Assembly: GCF_005503145.1 (NCBI RefSeq)
Contig: NZ_SCNV01000064.1
Location: forward strand, 1-50,226
Length of the DNA stretch: 50,226 bases
Source of the DNA: Burkholderia sp. 4M9327F10
Lineage (GTDB): Bacteria; Pseudomonadota; Gammaproteobacteria; Burkholderiales; Burkholderiaceae
Reading direction: 5' to 3'
Below the pieces are notes generated by a model. That model was not told the DNA's origin. It saw only the letters and a program-made list of their open reading frames with translations, and did no database searches. The position numbers and the translations under genes are program-made. Position 1 is the first letter of the stretch; every line of letters begins with the position of its first letter. This document shows positions 1 to 7,949 of this stretch, piece after piece.

Positions 1-65
1 AGTTGCCGGATGGTGGTTCGTCTTGCCGTCATCGCCCAGATCCTCATACCGTGTTCGTGGCCGTT

Positions 66-437
66 TTAAAACAGCCTGAGAGTATCGGCAAATCGTTCTT
101 GGCTTGCGCATACGTCATGCGAGTTCAGCAGGATGATTTCGTTCGCTTCGCGTCCGTTGATCTGGCTGGCGTGGCGTAGGCGGATCATGTGCTTGGTGTA
201 GTCGCGGCGGTCGTCGTGGCGCACGCGGGTCTGGCACACCATGAAAGGCTCGAAGTCTTCCCCGCGCAGTTCTTGCAGCACAGTCGCGGTGGGGATATAG
301 CTGTACCGTTCCGAGCGGCTTTCGTGCGGGGCGTCCGCGAAGATGGACGGCGCTACGGCGCGAATCTGGTCATCCGATAGCGGATAGTCGGAACGCAGCA
401 CCGGAGAACGGGAAGCGAAACGGGATGCGAGTTGCAT
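66..437 (-). pseudogene. DUF932 protein, C-terminally truncated
   Basis: About 115 N-terminal residues look like the DUF932 family, large proteins of plasmids and integrative elements of unknown function. The start MQLASRFASRSPVLRSDYPL, then SYIPTATVLQELRGEDFEPF, CQTRVRHDDRR and NEIILLNSHD are what I expect of that family. Family members then continue for well over 100 further residues. Here the match stops at NSHD and about 13 unrelated residues lead to a stop. The promoter-side end looks intact; a good AGGAG-like site lies just upstream of the ATG. I read this as the stump of an integrative-element gene cut by a rearrangement at about position 115. Family assignment is from recalled sequence patterns and was not searched. 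Confidence 0.72.
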
Positions 438-1089
438 GGCACTTCTCCTGACAAAGAAAGGGTTTGCTGTTCACCCGCAACCGGATTCCTAGATTCGGAA
501 GCCCAGCCTTTCGGCTGTTCGGTGCGGTCGGCACGAAGAACCCGGTTGGCCTCGTTGCCACCGTCTTTCCTGAGTTCATCGCCCGCGACGGTCAGGAGCG
601 CGCGGACGGGGGCCGTCAAGGAGAAAAGCGCAGGGTTGGTGCGGCCCGCAGGCGCAGCCGAGGACACGGCCCTGCGCGCCTTGACGGAACACGGCCGCGG
701 GCTACAGTCGCGGACAAGGGGATGAAGTCAGGGGAGACGGCTGGACAAGGCAACGGCCATCTTTGGTGCCGACCGCACGCAAGCGAGGCGCGCAGGCCCG
801 AAGCTGGAAGCCGGGCCGTAGGCGTCAGCGATGGAAGCCCGAAGGGGACGAGACTCGCGCAGGGAGGCTCGATGCGAAGCACGACAGCGCGATCCGGCCA
901 TGCTTTGTGGGCCGGGGACGCGCAGGATTAGGTAGCCATAGGACACACCCATCTTCGGCGAGAAAAGATCAGAGAGCCAATCTCGTCTAAATTATCCGAA
1001 GCTATTCGTTACTATTCTGGAAAAATGGTCGCCATGACAATGGCTGGCAGGCAAGACTCCGGGGGAACACATGGGAATATCGTTTAGCT
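438..1089. other. non-coding stretch upstream of DUF932 remnant
   Basis: No convincing gene. The sequence is GC-rich and full of short self-complementary pieces, for example CCGGCC pairing with GGCCGG around 894-915 and repeated GACGG/GGCCGTG segments between 600 and 700. The long open frames on both strands look like GC-driven shadows rich in Arg, Ala and Gly. DUF932 genes on integrative elements often have a long untranslated leader, so this could be a structured leader; that is inference. Confidence 0.4.
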
Positions 1090-1710
1090 GATATTGAATC
1101 GCTGTTACGGATGTCCGCGTTGTGCAGCGAGCAGACGGCGGTTTGCGCGCTGCAGAACGGTGTCGAACAGAAAGCTCTCGTCTCGCCGCGCGTCCCGGAC
1201 AGGCCTGTGTTGCCGTCCGTCGTGTGATCTCCTGCCCAGCGCGAAACGGACGCATTGGTGTGGCTGCACGCTGAAGCGCGTCTTACGTTGCCCAACACGC
1301 CAGCGACCGAGGTCGTGCTCGCGGCATTGCACGGAACGCGCTGTTCGGTTGATGTGTCAGCGGACTTTGCGTCCGTCGCGTGGCGAAAGCTCCTGCAGAA
1401 TGCCCTGGTCGGGTTGATGGTCCTGGCAGGCCGTCGCGCAGGCATGTATTCCCGCGTCGACATCGCGGCACTGTCGCTGGCGTATCTAAAAGAATGCCTA
1501 GCGGTCGAAGGTGCCGACGGCGCGACACTGAGCGACGAAGTCGCGCAGGATATCGTCGATGGATTTCGGCGCTCTGCGCCCGATCTGGGCACGTCGATCC
1601 TCGCAGACCGGCAGGCGGGCCGTCTACTGGAATGGGATTGCCGCAACGGCGTCGTTCAGCGGCGAGCGCAACATCACGATATTCCGACGCCGGTGCCTAA
1701 CACGCGCTAG
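1090..1710 (+). pseudogene. 2-dehydropantoate 2-reductase family fragment
   Basis: The frame contains CALQNGVEQKALVSPRVP, then VWLHAEARLTLP, WRKLLQNALVGLMVLAGRRAGM, LGTSILADRQAGR and EWDCRNGVVQRRA. This is the middle and C-terminal domain of ketopantoate reductase (PanE/ApbA) paralogues, which reduce 2-keto acids with NADPH. The N-terminal Rossmann GxGxxG part is absent. A TGA at 1225-1227 interrupts the frame in a SVV-stop-SPAQ context where relatives usually have Trp (TGG to TGA), and the frame stays open on both sides. The C-terminus also ends early, just after the RNGVVQRR helix. The piece is broken in three ways and cannot make a working reductase. Confidence 0.75.
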
Positions 1711-1872
1711 GCGTAAATCGCACACAGTCGTGTTCAATCGACTACCGTCACAAACACGCAAGCAAGGCAAGATCTGAAACCGCTGGTTTTTCCCCGAAAA
1801 GCCAAGATCGATCATGGCCGTTCGGTGCATTATTCGAGAGTGACAGCCATTATACCGGCGGGGACGAGGTGA

Positions 1873-1909
1873 GCGCCTATCATCTGCTGAAGAAGCAGAT
1901 GATAGGCGC
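1873..1909. repeat. perfect 16-bp inverted repeat (hairpin)
   Basis: GCGCCTATCATCTGCT (1873-1888) is followed by a 5-base spacer and its exact complement AGCAGATGATAGGCGC (1894-1909). It lies 22 bases past the stop of the minus-strand lipoprotein gene ending at 1932, so it could act as that gene's transcription end or as a 3' stabiliser. There is no T-tract on either side, so it is not a canonical intrinsic terminator. Confidence 0.85.
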
Positions 1910-1931
1910 GACCGTCATGCGACGCTTGTCA

Positions 1932-2081
1932 TCAGTTAGCCCAACAGCGTCCGCCGTAAGGCCCGGGGTGCGTACCCGGAGGGCACACGAGGCCAGTTCT
2001 CCCGCTTTCGACGCAACCCACAATCGAGAGGAAAGCGGCGCCGCACAGAATCAGTAAAGCCACTCTGACTTTAATTTTCAT
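1932..2081 (-). CDS. small Cys-rich lipoprotein (49 aa)
   Basis: A short gene with a clear start: ATG at 2081, preceded by AGGTGG about 7 bases upstream. The N-terminus MKIKVRVALLILCGAAFLSI is a lipoprotein signal, and IVGC is an acceptable lipobox with Cys at about residue 23. The mature part is only about 27 residues: VESGRTGLVCPPGTHPGPYG followed by GRCWAN, with two further cysteines, two glycine-proline turns and a C-terminal Trp. This CPPGTHxGPYGxxCW pattern looks like a known type of tiny exported protein in Burkholderiaceae, function unknown. Expected location is the periplasmic face of a membrane. It stands alone and is followed by the 1873-1909 hairpin. Confidence 0.7.
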   Translation of the reverse strand: MKIKVRVALLILCGAAFLSIVGCVESGRTGLVCPPGTHPGPYGGRCWAN

Positions 2082-2238
2082 CGAAATCCACCTGGTTTTA
2101 ACAGAGAAGCGCAGCGCGGATTTTCAGTCCCGCCAGTTGCATAACGGCTGCGCGAGGAGTCGGCGGCATCATAGCGCCAACGATGCGCCTACATCCGGAT
2201 CAACGCCGGATTCGATCACGAGGTCTGCACCCACTTGA

Positions 2239-2574
2239 TCAATGGCGCGCGCCATAAATCGCCGTACTATTGGCGTTTTCTTGAGACGTGATAGTGCGCT
2301 GCTCCTGCGGCGTCAGATGCGTGCCGTTCACTGAAGAATCGGCGCGCTCTTCCGTTCGGATCGCGTGGTCATTCGCGCGAAGTTGCTGGGCCTGTGCCGA
2401 GCTCAACTGCCCATCCTGCACTCCTTTCGAAATCCGGTAGTTTTGTTCGGCAAGTCGCGAGTTGTCCGATGCGCGCCACGGATGATTAGCACCCCACGAT
2501 TGCGCGTGGGCCTGCGGTACAGTGAACGGCGTCATCAGTGCGAAGATCAAACGGGAAACGATTCTGCGCTTCAT
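2239..2574 (-). CDS. secreted hypothetical protein (111 aa)
   Basis: The start is ATG at 2574, chosen because AAAGGAG lies 7-10 bases upstream and a signal peptide follows (MKRRIVSRLIFALMTPFTV, cleavage near AHAQS). A longer upstream frame has no ribosome site. The mature protein is polar and helical with repeated N-R/Q-x-x-Q style segments (NSRLAEQNYRISKGVQDGQL, AQAQQLRANDHAIRTEERAD, LTPQEQRTITSQENANSTAI). This matches a family of small periplasmic Burkholderiaceae proteins with alternating helices and no assigned function. It is monocistronic, with the AT-richer DNA at 2590-2760 as likely promoter region. Confidence 0.75.
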   Translation of the reverse strand: MKRRIVSRLIFALMTPFTVPQAHAQSWGANHPWRASDNSRLAEQNYRISKGVQDGQLSSAQAQQLRANDHAIRTEERADSSVNGTHLTPQEQRTITSQENANSTAIYGARH

Positions 2575-3070
2575 AAAACTTACTCCTTTAGGTTGGTTTA
2601 GCGGCGGTAGATCGCACTCGCGAGAAGTCGATGAATTCGAGGTCTTGCGGTACGCATTTATAAAACGCCTGACACTGGGGAATCCGTTGCGAGAATATGT
2701 AACATTTGTATCGCTGCTAGCAGTGGAAGAGGCTGCAAACGTCAGCGCTCGGTAGCGAAGGAATGCGATGTCGTTCGCTTCGCCCCAGATTTCATTTCGC
2801 ATACCAAATCAAACTGATGTGACAAGTTTCCGCTTATGACGTTTTAGCGTTCCGCATCCGCTCAATCCGTTTCGCGCTCGCACACGGCTTCCGGGTCCAT
2901 CTCGCGATCCTGTTCCACGCGTCCGGATGCCTGGACGACGCGTTGTTGAATTGCGCCATGGCGAGAACGAATGCCAAGGTTGCATTTCCACCAGCGGCAC
3001 GACCAACTGCGACATAGCGATAAGGCACCCGTGTCGCCATTGGGATATGTTCGGCAGGCGCTTTTGATAG
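2575..3070. other. intergenic, no gene recognised
   Basis: The first 200 bases are moderately AT-rich and probably hold the promoter of the minus-strand secreted protein. From 2830 to 3070 I see only short frames. The minus-strand frame covering 2809-3360 is a shadow of the carboxymuconolactone decarboxylase-like debris on the plus strand. Confidence 0.5.
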
Positions 3071-3480
3071 AGAGACATCAAATTCACGCCTAAAAGCGCC
3101 GCACTCGCACAGTCGAAGCGCGCGCTCAACGCTCTGATCCATGCATTCGGCATTGTGCCCAACACTTTCATCTCAACGGCTGGCTCGCTGAAGCCGATCA
3201 ACGGCCTGTCGGGACGTGCGGGCCAGACGAAACTGCTCACCTCCGCGACCAATGCTCCAAGTGACTGGTCGCGTTCCATTCGTTTCTCGCACTCAAGGAA
3301 TTCCTGAGCGATGCCGATGTGCTGGAGATTTGCGAAAACCATCTGCACCAGAACGAACAACTCGCCGCGCTATCGCGTCTGACGCACGCGCTGAGGTTAA
3401 AGCCTAGTCACCCGGCTGAGCAGGAGGTTGCAGCGCTAACGGCTCTCGAGTTCAGACAACTACCTTCCCTCGATTTCATT
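3071..3480 (+). pseudogene. carboxymuconolactone decarboxylase/AhpD-like, frameshifted
   Basis: The plus strand reads DIKFTPKSAALAQSKRALNA, then HAFGIVPNTFISTAGSLKP and INGLSGRAGQTKLLTSATN, and stops. Shifting frame near 3260 gives LVAFHSFLALKEFLSDADVL, EICENHLHQNEQLAALSRLT and HALR. Together they follow the order of small peroxidase-related/carboxymuconolactone decarboxylase proteins (x-GxVPN-F, xINGLxG, LLT, AFHSxLALKE-V, DARLAALSxLTRAL). The catalytic CxxC-H region is degenerate: the first Cys position is lost and only the AFHS histidine side remains. There is no start codon or ribosome site. It is clearly a decayed gene, and the family call is moderately secure. Confidence 0.6.
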
Positions 3481-3489
3481 TACAGAATC

Positions 3490-3562
3490 TCACGCTGCTT
3501 TTTGTGCAGTCTCGCGGTCATAGGGAGCCCGGTAGCCGATCGACAAGTGAATGCGCTGGCGA
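3490..3562 (-). mobile_element. IS3-type transposase C-terminal remnant
   Basis: The minus strand reads RQRIHLSIGYRAPYDRETAQ then KAA and a TGA stop at 3490. This is the usual last stretch of IS3-family OrfB integrase domains (x-R-x-H-x-x-L/I-GYR-x-P). Only about 24 codons survive; no terminal repeats or DDE residues are left. The group within the IS3 family cannot be decided from this. Confidence 0.5.
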
Positions 3563-3863
3563 CTTTACGCACCACCGAGTCTTAAAGAAGCTCCACATTG
3601 GCGCGTCATCCTAGGCGTTTGCGCGCTGACTCATCGATACGTATACATGCGGGCCTTTCCAATCAAGGAGAATGAGCATTGCCCCGGCACCGCGCGGCTC
3701 AAATTGAACGAATTGTTACGAGTCCGACCGACGGATTTCCTGTGCTGAAGTGTTTAATCATTGGCTGTCACGCGAAACGCTTCAGTGCCTGCAAGCACCG
3801 ACGACGCTAAGCGCATGCGCTGAACAGCCTTCCTCAACTGCACGACAACGACCGGAGTAAAAA
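3563..3863. other. intergenic, no gene recognised
   Basis: No coding signal. It contains the promoter region of the secreted protein gene at 3864 and the flank of the IS3-type remnant. Confidence 0.4.
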
Positions 3864-4175
3864 ATGAAAAGACACGAACACAGAAACGCGTGCTTCCGCC
3901 CGCTGATACTTTCGTCTATCGCCGCGCTTTGTTGCACGTTTGCCGGCGCTACCGTATTCGCGCAAACACCACCGCCCTTCGAAAACGTCTCGCCGGGCGT
4001 GCATCCATACCTTGCTCAAGCACAGGCAGACATAGCTCAAGCCAACCAGGCCATCCTGTCCGCACAACATGCGAACGGCTACGCGCTGAACGGTCACGCG
4101 GAAAATGCACGTCGGCTGCTGGACGGCGCAAGCGCCGAGCTGAAGGCTGCCGCGAGGACCGCAAACGGGCGCTAG
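3864..4175 (+). CDS. secreted hypothetical protein (103 aa)
   Basis: ATG at 3864 follows GGAGTAAAAA. A signal peptide covers about residues 1-34 (LSSIAALCCTFAGATVFAQT, cleavage likely after VFA). The mature part (NVSPGVHPYLAQAQADIAQA, then NQAILSAQHANGYALNGHAE, NARRLLDGASAELKAAARTA) is a two-helix, alanine- and glutamine-rich protein with a conserved HPxLAxAQ start and a GHAxxAxxLL turn. Such proteins recur in Burkholderia relatives as small periplasmic proteins of unknown role. It is convergent with mctP; about 120 bases separate the two stops. Confidence 0.75.
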   Translation: MKRHEHRNACFRPLILSSIAALCCTFAGATVFAQTPPPFENVSPGVHPYLAQAQADIAQANQAILSAQHANGYALNGHAENARRLLDGASAELKAAARTANGR

Positions 4176-4296
4176 CCGTTTCTCGTGATTGCGCGATGTC
4201 GGCTTTTACTGACGTCGCGCCCATCGGTATCAAGCACTTGAGACGAGGACTTCTTTCACTGATTGGCGGGCCGTGTCCATTCCATTTCGGGAGCAC

Positions 4297-5868
4297 CTAT
4301 GGAGCAATCTGCTGAACATCAGCTTTGGTGACGCTGAGACAGTCGTCCAGTTGTGTAAAGTCGGCTGCGGGCTTCATACCCATCGCCCGCACCGCGAGAC
4401 TTACCCCCACCGAGACCACCAGATTCACGATCAGCGACCACACCGCCGCATAACCCGGAATCGCGAGACCGCCGATATGCAGCACAAAGATCGAGCCGGC
4501 CAGTTTCAGCGAAATCTCCATCCACGTGCCGGTTGCGATGCCGACCGCCCAGCCGACCAGCAGACCGCGATGGTCGAGCACGCGCGTGTAGAGACCGAGC
4601 ACGATCGCAGGCAGCGTCTGGATGATCCAGATGCCGCCCAGCAACTGAAGCTGAATCGCGTACGTGAGCGGCAAACCGAGAATGAACGCGACCGCGCCGA
4701 CCTTGACGATCAGCGACACCAGCTTCGCGACGTTGGTCTCCTGCTCATGCGACATGTTGCGGTTCACAAACTCCTTGTGGATGTTGCGCGTGTACAGGTT
4801 CGCTGCCGCAATCGACATGATCGCCGCCGGCACCAGCGCTCCGATACCAATCGCCGCGAAGGCCACGCCGACGAACCACGACGGGAAGAAGTGCAGGAAC
4901 AGCGCCGGCACCGCGAAGTTCGGGCCGAACGCCTTGAAGTACGGCGCGAATTCCGGCATGTCTTTCACGCCCGAGGCCAGCGCCATGAAGCCGAGCAGCG
5001 CGAGCAGACCGAGCACCAGCGAGTAGGCCGGCAGCATCGCCATGTTGCGGCGGATCGTGTTACCCGACTTCGACGACAGCACCGCGGTGATCGAGTGCGG
5101 ATACAGGAACAGCGCGAGAGCCGAACCCACTGCAAGCGTCGCGTACGCGCTGTAGCCGTTCAGGCTCGAGACGTCCGGCGCCTTCAGCAGCAGCTTGGCA
5201 GGCGGCACCACGCTGAAGATATGGCCGAAGCCGCCCAGTTGCGGCGGAATCACGATGATCGCGGCAAAGATCACGATATAGATCAGCACGTCCTTGACGA
5301 CCGCGATCATGGCCGGCGCGCGCAGGCCCGACGTGTACGTGTAAGCCGCCAGAATCGCGAACGCGATGATCAGCGGCAGGTCGCCGACGAAGCCCTTGGT
5401 GTCGAAACCGAGCGCGCCGATCACCACTTCGATACCGACCAGTTGCAGCGCGATGTACGGCATCGTCGCGACAATGCCGGTCACGGCGATCGCCAGCGCC
5501 AGCATGCGGCTGCCATAGCGAGCCGAGACGAAGTCGGCCGATGTCACGTAACCCTGACGCTTGGCGATGCTCCACAGTTTCGGGAACACGACGAACGCGA
5601 ACGGATAGATCAGGATCGTGTACGGCAGCGCGAAGAAACCCGTTGCGCCCGCGCCGAACACCAGCGCCGGCACGGCGATGAAGGTGTAAGCGGTGTACAG
5701 GTCGCCGCCGAGCAGGAACCACGTGACGATCGTGCCGAAGCGGCGGCCACCGAGACCCCACTCGTCGAGATGCGCGAGATCGCCCTTGCGCCAGTGCGCC
5801 GCGACGAAACCGAGAATCGTGACGCCGATGAAAAAGAGAATGAAGACAAACGTTGCAGTCGGATTCAT
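4297..5868 (-). CDS. mctP: sodium:solute symporter, MctP type
   Basis: This is a 523-residue member of the sodium:solute symporter family, closest in pattern to the monocarboxylate permease MctP, which imports lactate, pyruvate and some amino acids. About 13 hydrophobic spans are visible. Family landmarks include DEWGLGGRRFGTIVTWFLLG near residue 30-50 and a GYVTSADFVSARYGSRMLAL loop. The start is ATG at 5868 (MNPTATFVFILFF), because it overlaps the DUF3311 stop as ATGA and the upstream frame is shadow. DUF3311 immediately before MctP is the usual arrangement for these permeases. The gene looks full length. Any native promoter would have to lie upstream of the DUF3311 gene, where the sequence changes abruptly to AT-rich DNA. 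Confidence 0.85.
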   Translation of the reverse strand: MNPTATFVFILFFIGVTILGFVAAHWRKGDLAHLDEWGLGGRRFGTIVTWFLLGGDLYTAYTFIAVPALVFGAGATGFFALPYTILIYPFAFVVFPKLWSIAKRQGYVTSADFVSARYGSRMLALAIAVTGIVATMPYIALQLVGIEVVIGALGFDTKGFVGDLPLIIAFAILAAYTYTSGLRAPAMIAVVKDVLIYIVIFAAIIVIPPQLGGFGHIFSVVPPAKLLLKAPDVSSLNGYSAYATLAVGSALALFLYPHSITAVLSSKSGNTIRRNMAMLPAYSLVLGLLALLGFMALASGVKDMPEFAPYFKAFGPNFAVPALFLHFFPSWFVGVAFAAIGIGALVPAAIMSIAAANLYTRNIHKEFVNRNMSHEQETNVAKLVSLIVKVGAVAFILGLPLTYAIQLQLLGGIWIIQTLPAIVLGLYTRVLDHRGLLVGWAVGIATGTWMEISLKLAGSIFVLHIGGLAIPGYAAVWSLIVNLVVSVGVSLAVRAMGMKPAADFTQLDDCLSVTKADVQQIAP

Positions 5869-6080
5869 TGCAAATCCCTCGGGGATCTGTGGTTCTTCGA
5901 GAGGCCTTTGGTCTTGTGGTACACGAACGCGGTGATGACGGCGCTGATCAGCACCCACGCGAGTTGATACCAGTAGAAGAACGGGAAGTCCCATAGCGTG
6001 GGTTCGACCTTGTTATACGACGGCACCCAGACCATCGCGATCCAGGGCAGCAACAGCAACCAGAGACAAGAGCGGCACAT
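5865..6080 (-). CDS. DUF3311 small membrane protein, N-terminus possibly replaced
   Basis: A two-helix membrane protein (LWLLLLPWIAMVWVPSYNKV, then FPFFYWYQLAWVLISAVITA) of the DUF3311 family, which sits beside and probably assists MctP-type symporters. Its stop overlaps the mctP start by four bases, so translation is coupled. Relatives usually have 10-20 polar residues before the LLLLPWI helix. Here only MCRSC precedes it, no ribosome site is visible, and the DNA turns AT-rich from about 6070 onward. I suspect the first codons and the promoter were lost to a rearrangement, which would also affect mctP expression. Confidence 0.7.
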   Translation of the reverse strand: MCRSCLWLLLLPWIAMVWVPSYNKVEPTLWDFPFFYWYQLAWVLISAVITAFVYHKTKGLSKNHRSPRDLQ

Positions 6081-6384
6081 GTTAGTAAGATTTTTGAAAC
6101 AGCTAATAGGAAAATATCAAACATCTGCATCGAGCGAGTTGCTGCGTCGGCCACAAACATACAACTGCATTATTTTTGCTCACTACCGGGATGAAATTCT
6201 TCCCTGATGAAACGCCTCTTTCGCCATGGAACAAGCTCTTCCGCAGAGCGGTTCAATAATAAGCAAAAATTGCTTTATCTATTTTTAAACTAAAATACGG
6301 AAATTAAACTGTATGCTAACGTAGCAGCGTTACTCATCGTTTCCAGGCGATATGAATTTCAAAACACATGTAAACGTATGTTGA
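6070..6384. other. AT-rich intergenic DNA
   Basis: The stretch is markedly AT-rich compared with both flanks (A/T runs at 6240-6320) and holds no convincing gene. The abrupt change at about 6070, inside the DUF3311 start region, suggests this is the edge of transferred DNA. Confidence 0.5.
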
Positions 6385-6687
6385 TCATGAAGAGTCTGCC
6401 GTCACAGACTCTTGCGGTAACTCACTCGAAATCAGTCGGCCTTGACTTTTCTCCTGCTCTATTTCACGGACGCTCGACTCGAGGTTAATCGTGCCCGCGA
6501 AAAGTTCGTAAATCTCTGGACTGATACCATACGAAAAGCTTGCGGCAGCAAAAACAAATAGTTCTCTAGGCCATAGCGCACAAACAGCTACCAACCCGAT
6601 ACACGTGACACCAGAAATAAGAAAAAACAAAGAGCACATCGGCATGACCATCGCGAGGCCACTATTAAAACGAAAATATGCCGCCAA
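6385..6687 (-). CDS. putative membrane protein, AT-rich (100 aa)
   Basis: I do not recognise a family. The protein has a hydrophobic pair of segments (LAMVMPMCSLFFLISGVTCI, then LVAVCALWPRELFVFAAASF) and a charged tail (VREIEQEKSQGRL). Codon use is AT-leaning, unlike the GC-rich genes around it but similar to the adjacent ligase remnant. It lies downstream of that remnant on the same strand, with about 60 bases between. It could be a real small membrane protein or a fragment; no clear ribosome site is seen. Confidence 0.35.
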   Translation of the reverse strand: MAAYFRFNSGLAMVMPMCSLFFLISGVTCIGLVAVCALWPRELFVFAAASFSYGISPEIYELFAGTINLESSVREIEQEKSQGRLISSELPQESVTADSS

Positions 6688-6746
6688 AGTCTGCCATACT
6701 TCTAATTAAACAGAAAAATAAAACACATATTATTAAAACAAGTCTT

Positions 6747-7940
6747 CTATATCGATTTCAACAATGCTGTTCGATCAATTTTTCCTAGCGCATTTCGCGG
6801 GATAAGAGGAAGCGAATAAATTTGATCGGGAACTTTGTAGTCCGCGAGTCGCCCAAAAGCAAAGCGAAGGATATTGTCAAGCAACGCAACACCAGCATCG
6901 TCGGTTAAATGAACGAAGCCAACTATCCGCTGACCGAGTTTCGTATCAGGTACGCCAAGGACCGTCGCATCAATCACGCACGGATGTAGAAGTAGAATGC
7001 GCTCGACTTCAATCATCGGTGAAACATTGGATCCGGCTCGGACTATAAGATCCTTATGGCGTGCAACGAACTGATAACGATCGTTTTCCAGTTGACGCAT
7101 AACACCTCCAGTCGGGTACCAACCACCAGGAAACGCCGAAATTCGTGACGCGTCCCAGTAACCCAAAGCGACGTGAGGACCACGAATCCGGAGTTGACCG
7201 ATCGCTCCGCGCGCAGCCATTTTGCCATCCGCATCAACGATTTGTGTCTCGACATTTGGCATGGGGATATATGCGGGTGGCGCATCATTTGGGCGACTTA
7301 ACGAACCAATTGCTTCCGTAGATGCCCACAAAGCATGCAACGGCATATTGAAGGTCTACCTAAATTCCTCGTAAATGTATGGATGACAGGCATCTCCTCC
7401 CGTTCCATATAAGCGCATTACGTTCAGAGCGCGGGGCTTTCGTTTTTGGCACAAAATTAGTTGTGAAAATGTGTACGGGAACGCGAACATTGTCGTGCAT
7501 TTGTGCGTTTCCAGCCCATCAAGGATGTTATCGGCATTCGCACCGTCCAGCATAACAAGCACTGCGCCAAACAATAAAGTGGCGATGAGAGTAAAAAGGC
7601 CAGAAGCATGCACCATCGGAAAGTAGAACGCGACACGCTCTCCCTCCTGAAATGCGTTCAATCGCGAAGCCCCTTCTAAGAGCGTCGATAGGTTGTGTGC
7701 TACGAACTTTGGCTTGCTTGCAGTACCCGAAGTTGTCAGCAGGACGGCGACCGCATTCGGGTCCTCGCTAGCAACAGGACAAAGATGCCGACCTTGATAC
7801 AAAGTATCCCAAGCGACGCCTGATGAAGGTCTCACGCTACCAACGTGAAGCCTTCGGGATAGGGGAATATCGTCGTCTTTGCCATGCTTATGCTCGTTCA
7901 TGCTGTGCCGATTATCCAAAGTACCTAACACGCTAAGCAA
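6747..7940 (-). pseudogene. AMP-dependent acyl/aryl ligase, truncated, amber stop
   Basis: One reading frame, interrupted only by TAG at 7358-7356 (context YEEFR-stop-TFNMPLHAL). It encodes the second half of an adenylate-forming enzyme of the CaiC/DhbE kind, which activates a carboxylate with ATP. Seen in order: the P-loop-like LLTTSGTASKPKFVAH; the LYGTGGD and WASTEAIG region; ISAFPGGWYPTGGV, where the usual Y-x-T-G-D aspartate is Gly; the RHKDLIVRAGSNVSPMIEVE hinge; and the C-terminal catalytic lysine in RNALGKIDRT. The first 150 or so residues are missing: the open frame starts with TTG at 7940 (ATG at 7901), 10 bases from the racemase stop. Base composition is AT-richer than most neighbours. 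The loss of the ATP-ribose aspartate points to decay before or alongside the stop. Confidence 0.75.
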
Positions 7941-7949
7941 CTGAAAGGG

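Noticed and set aside
1873..1909. Canonical intrinsic terminator
   Set aside because: The stem is perfect but neither strand has a following T-tract, so it is listed as a repeat only.
2809..3360. A 183-codon minus-strand frame
   Set aside because: Opposite strand shows carboxymuconolactone decarboxylase-like motifs in two frames; the minus frame has no family and no ribosome site.
4273..5967. A 564-codon plus-strand frame, very rich in Arg, His and Asp
   Set aside because: It is antisense to mctP, whose membrane-protein translation is clearly real; the composition is that expected from the complement of hydrophobic codons.
7356..7358. Recoded amber (pyrrolysine-like) codon in the ligase
   Set aside because: The protein lacks its N-terminal third and a key ATP-binding aspartate, so simple decay explains the stop better.
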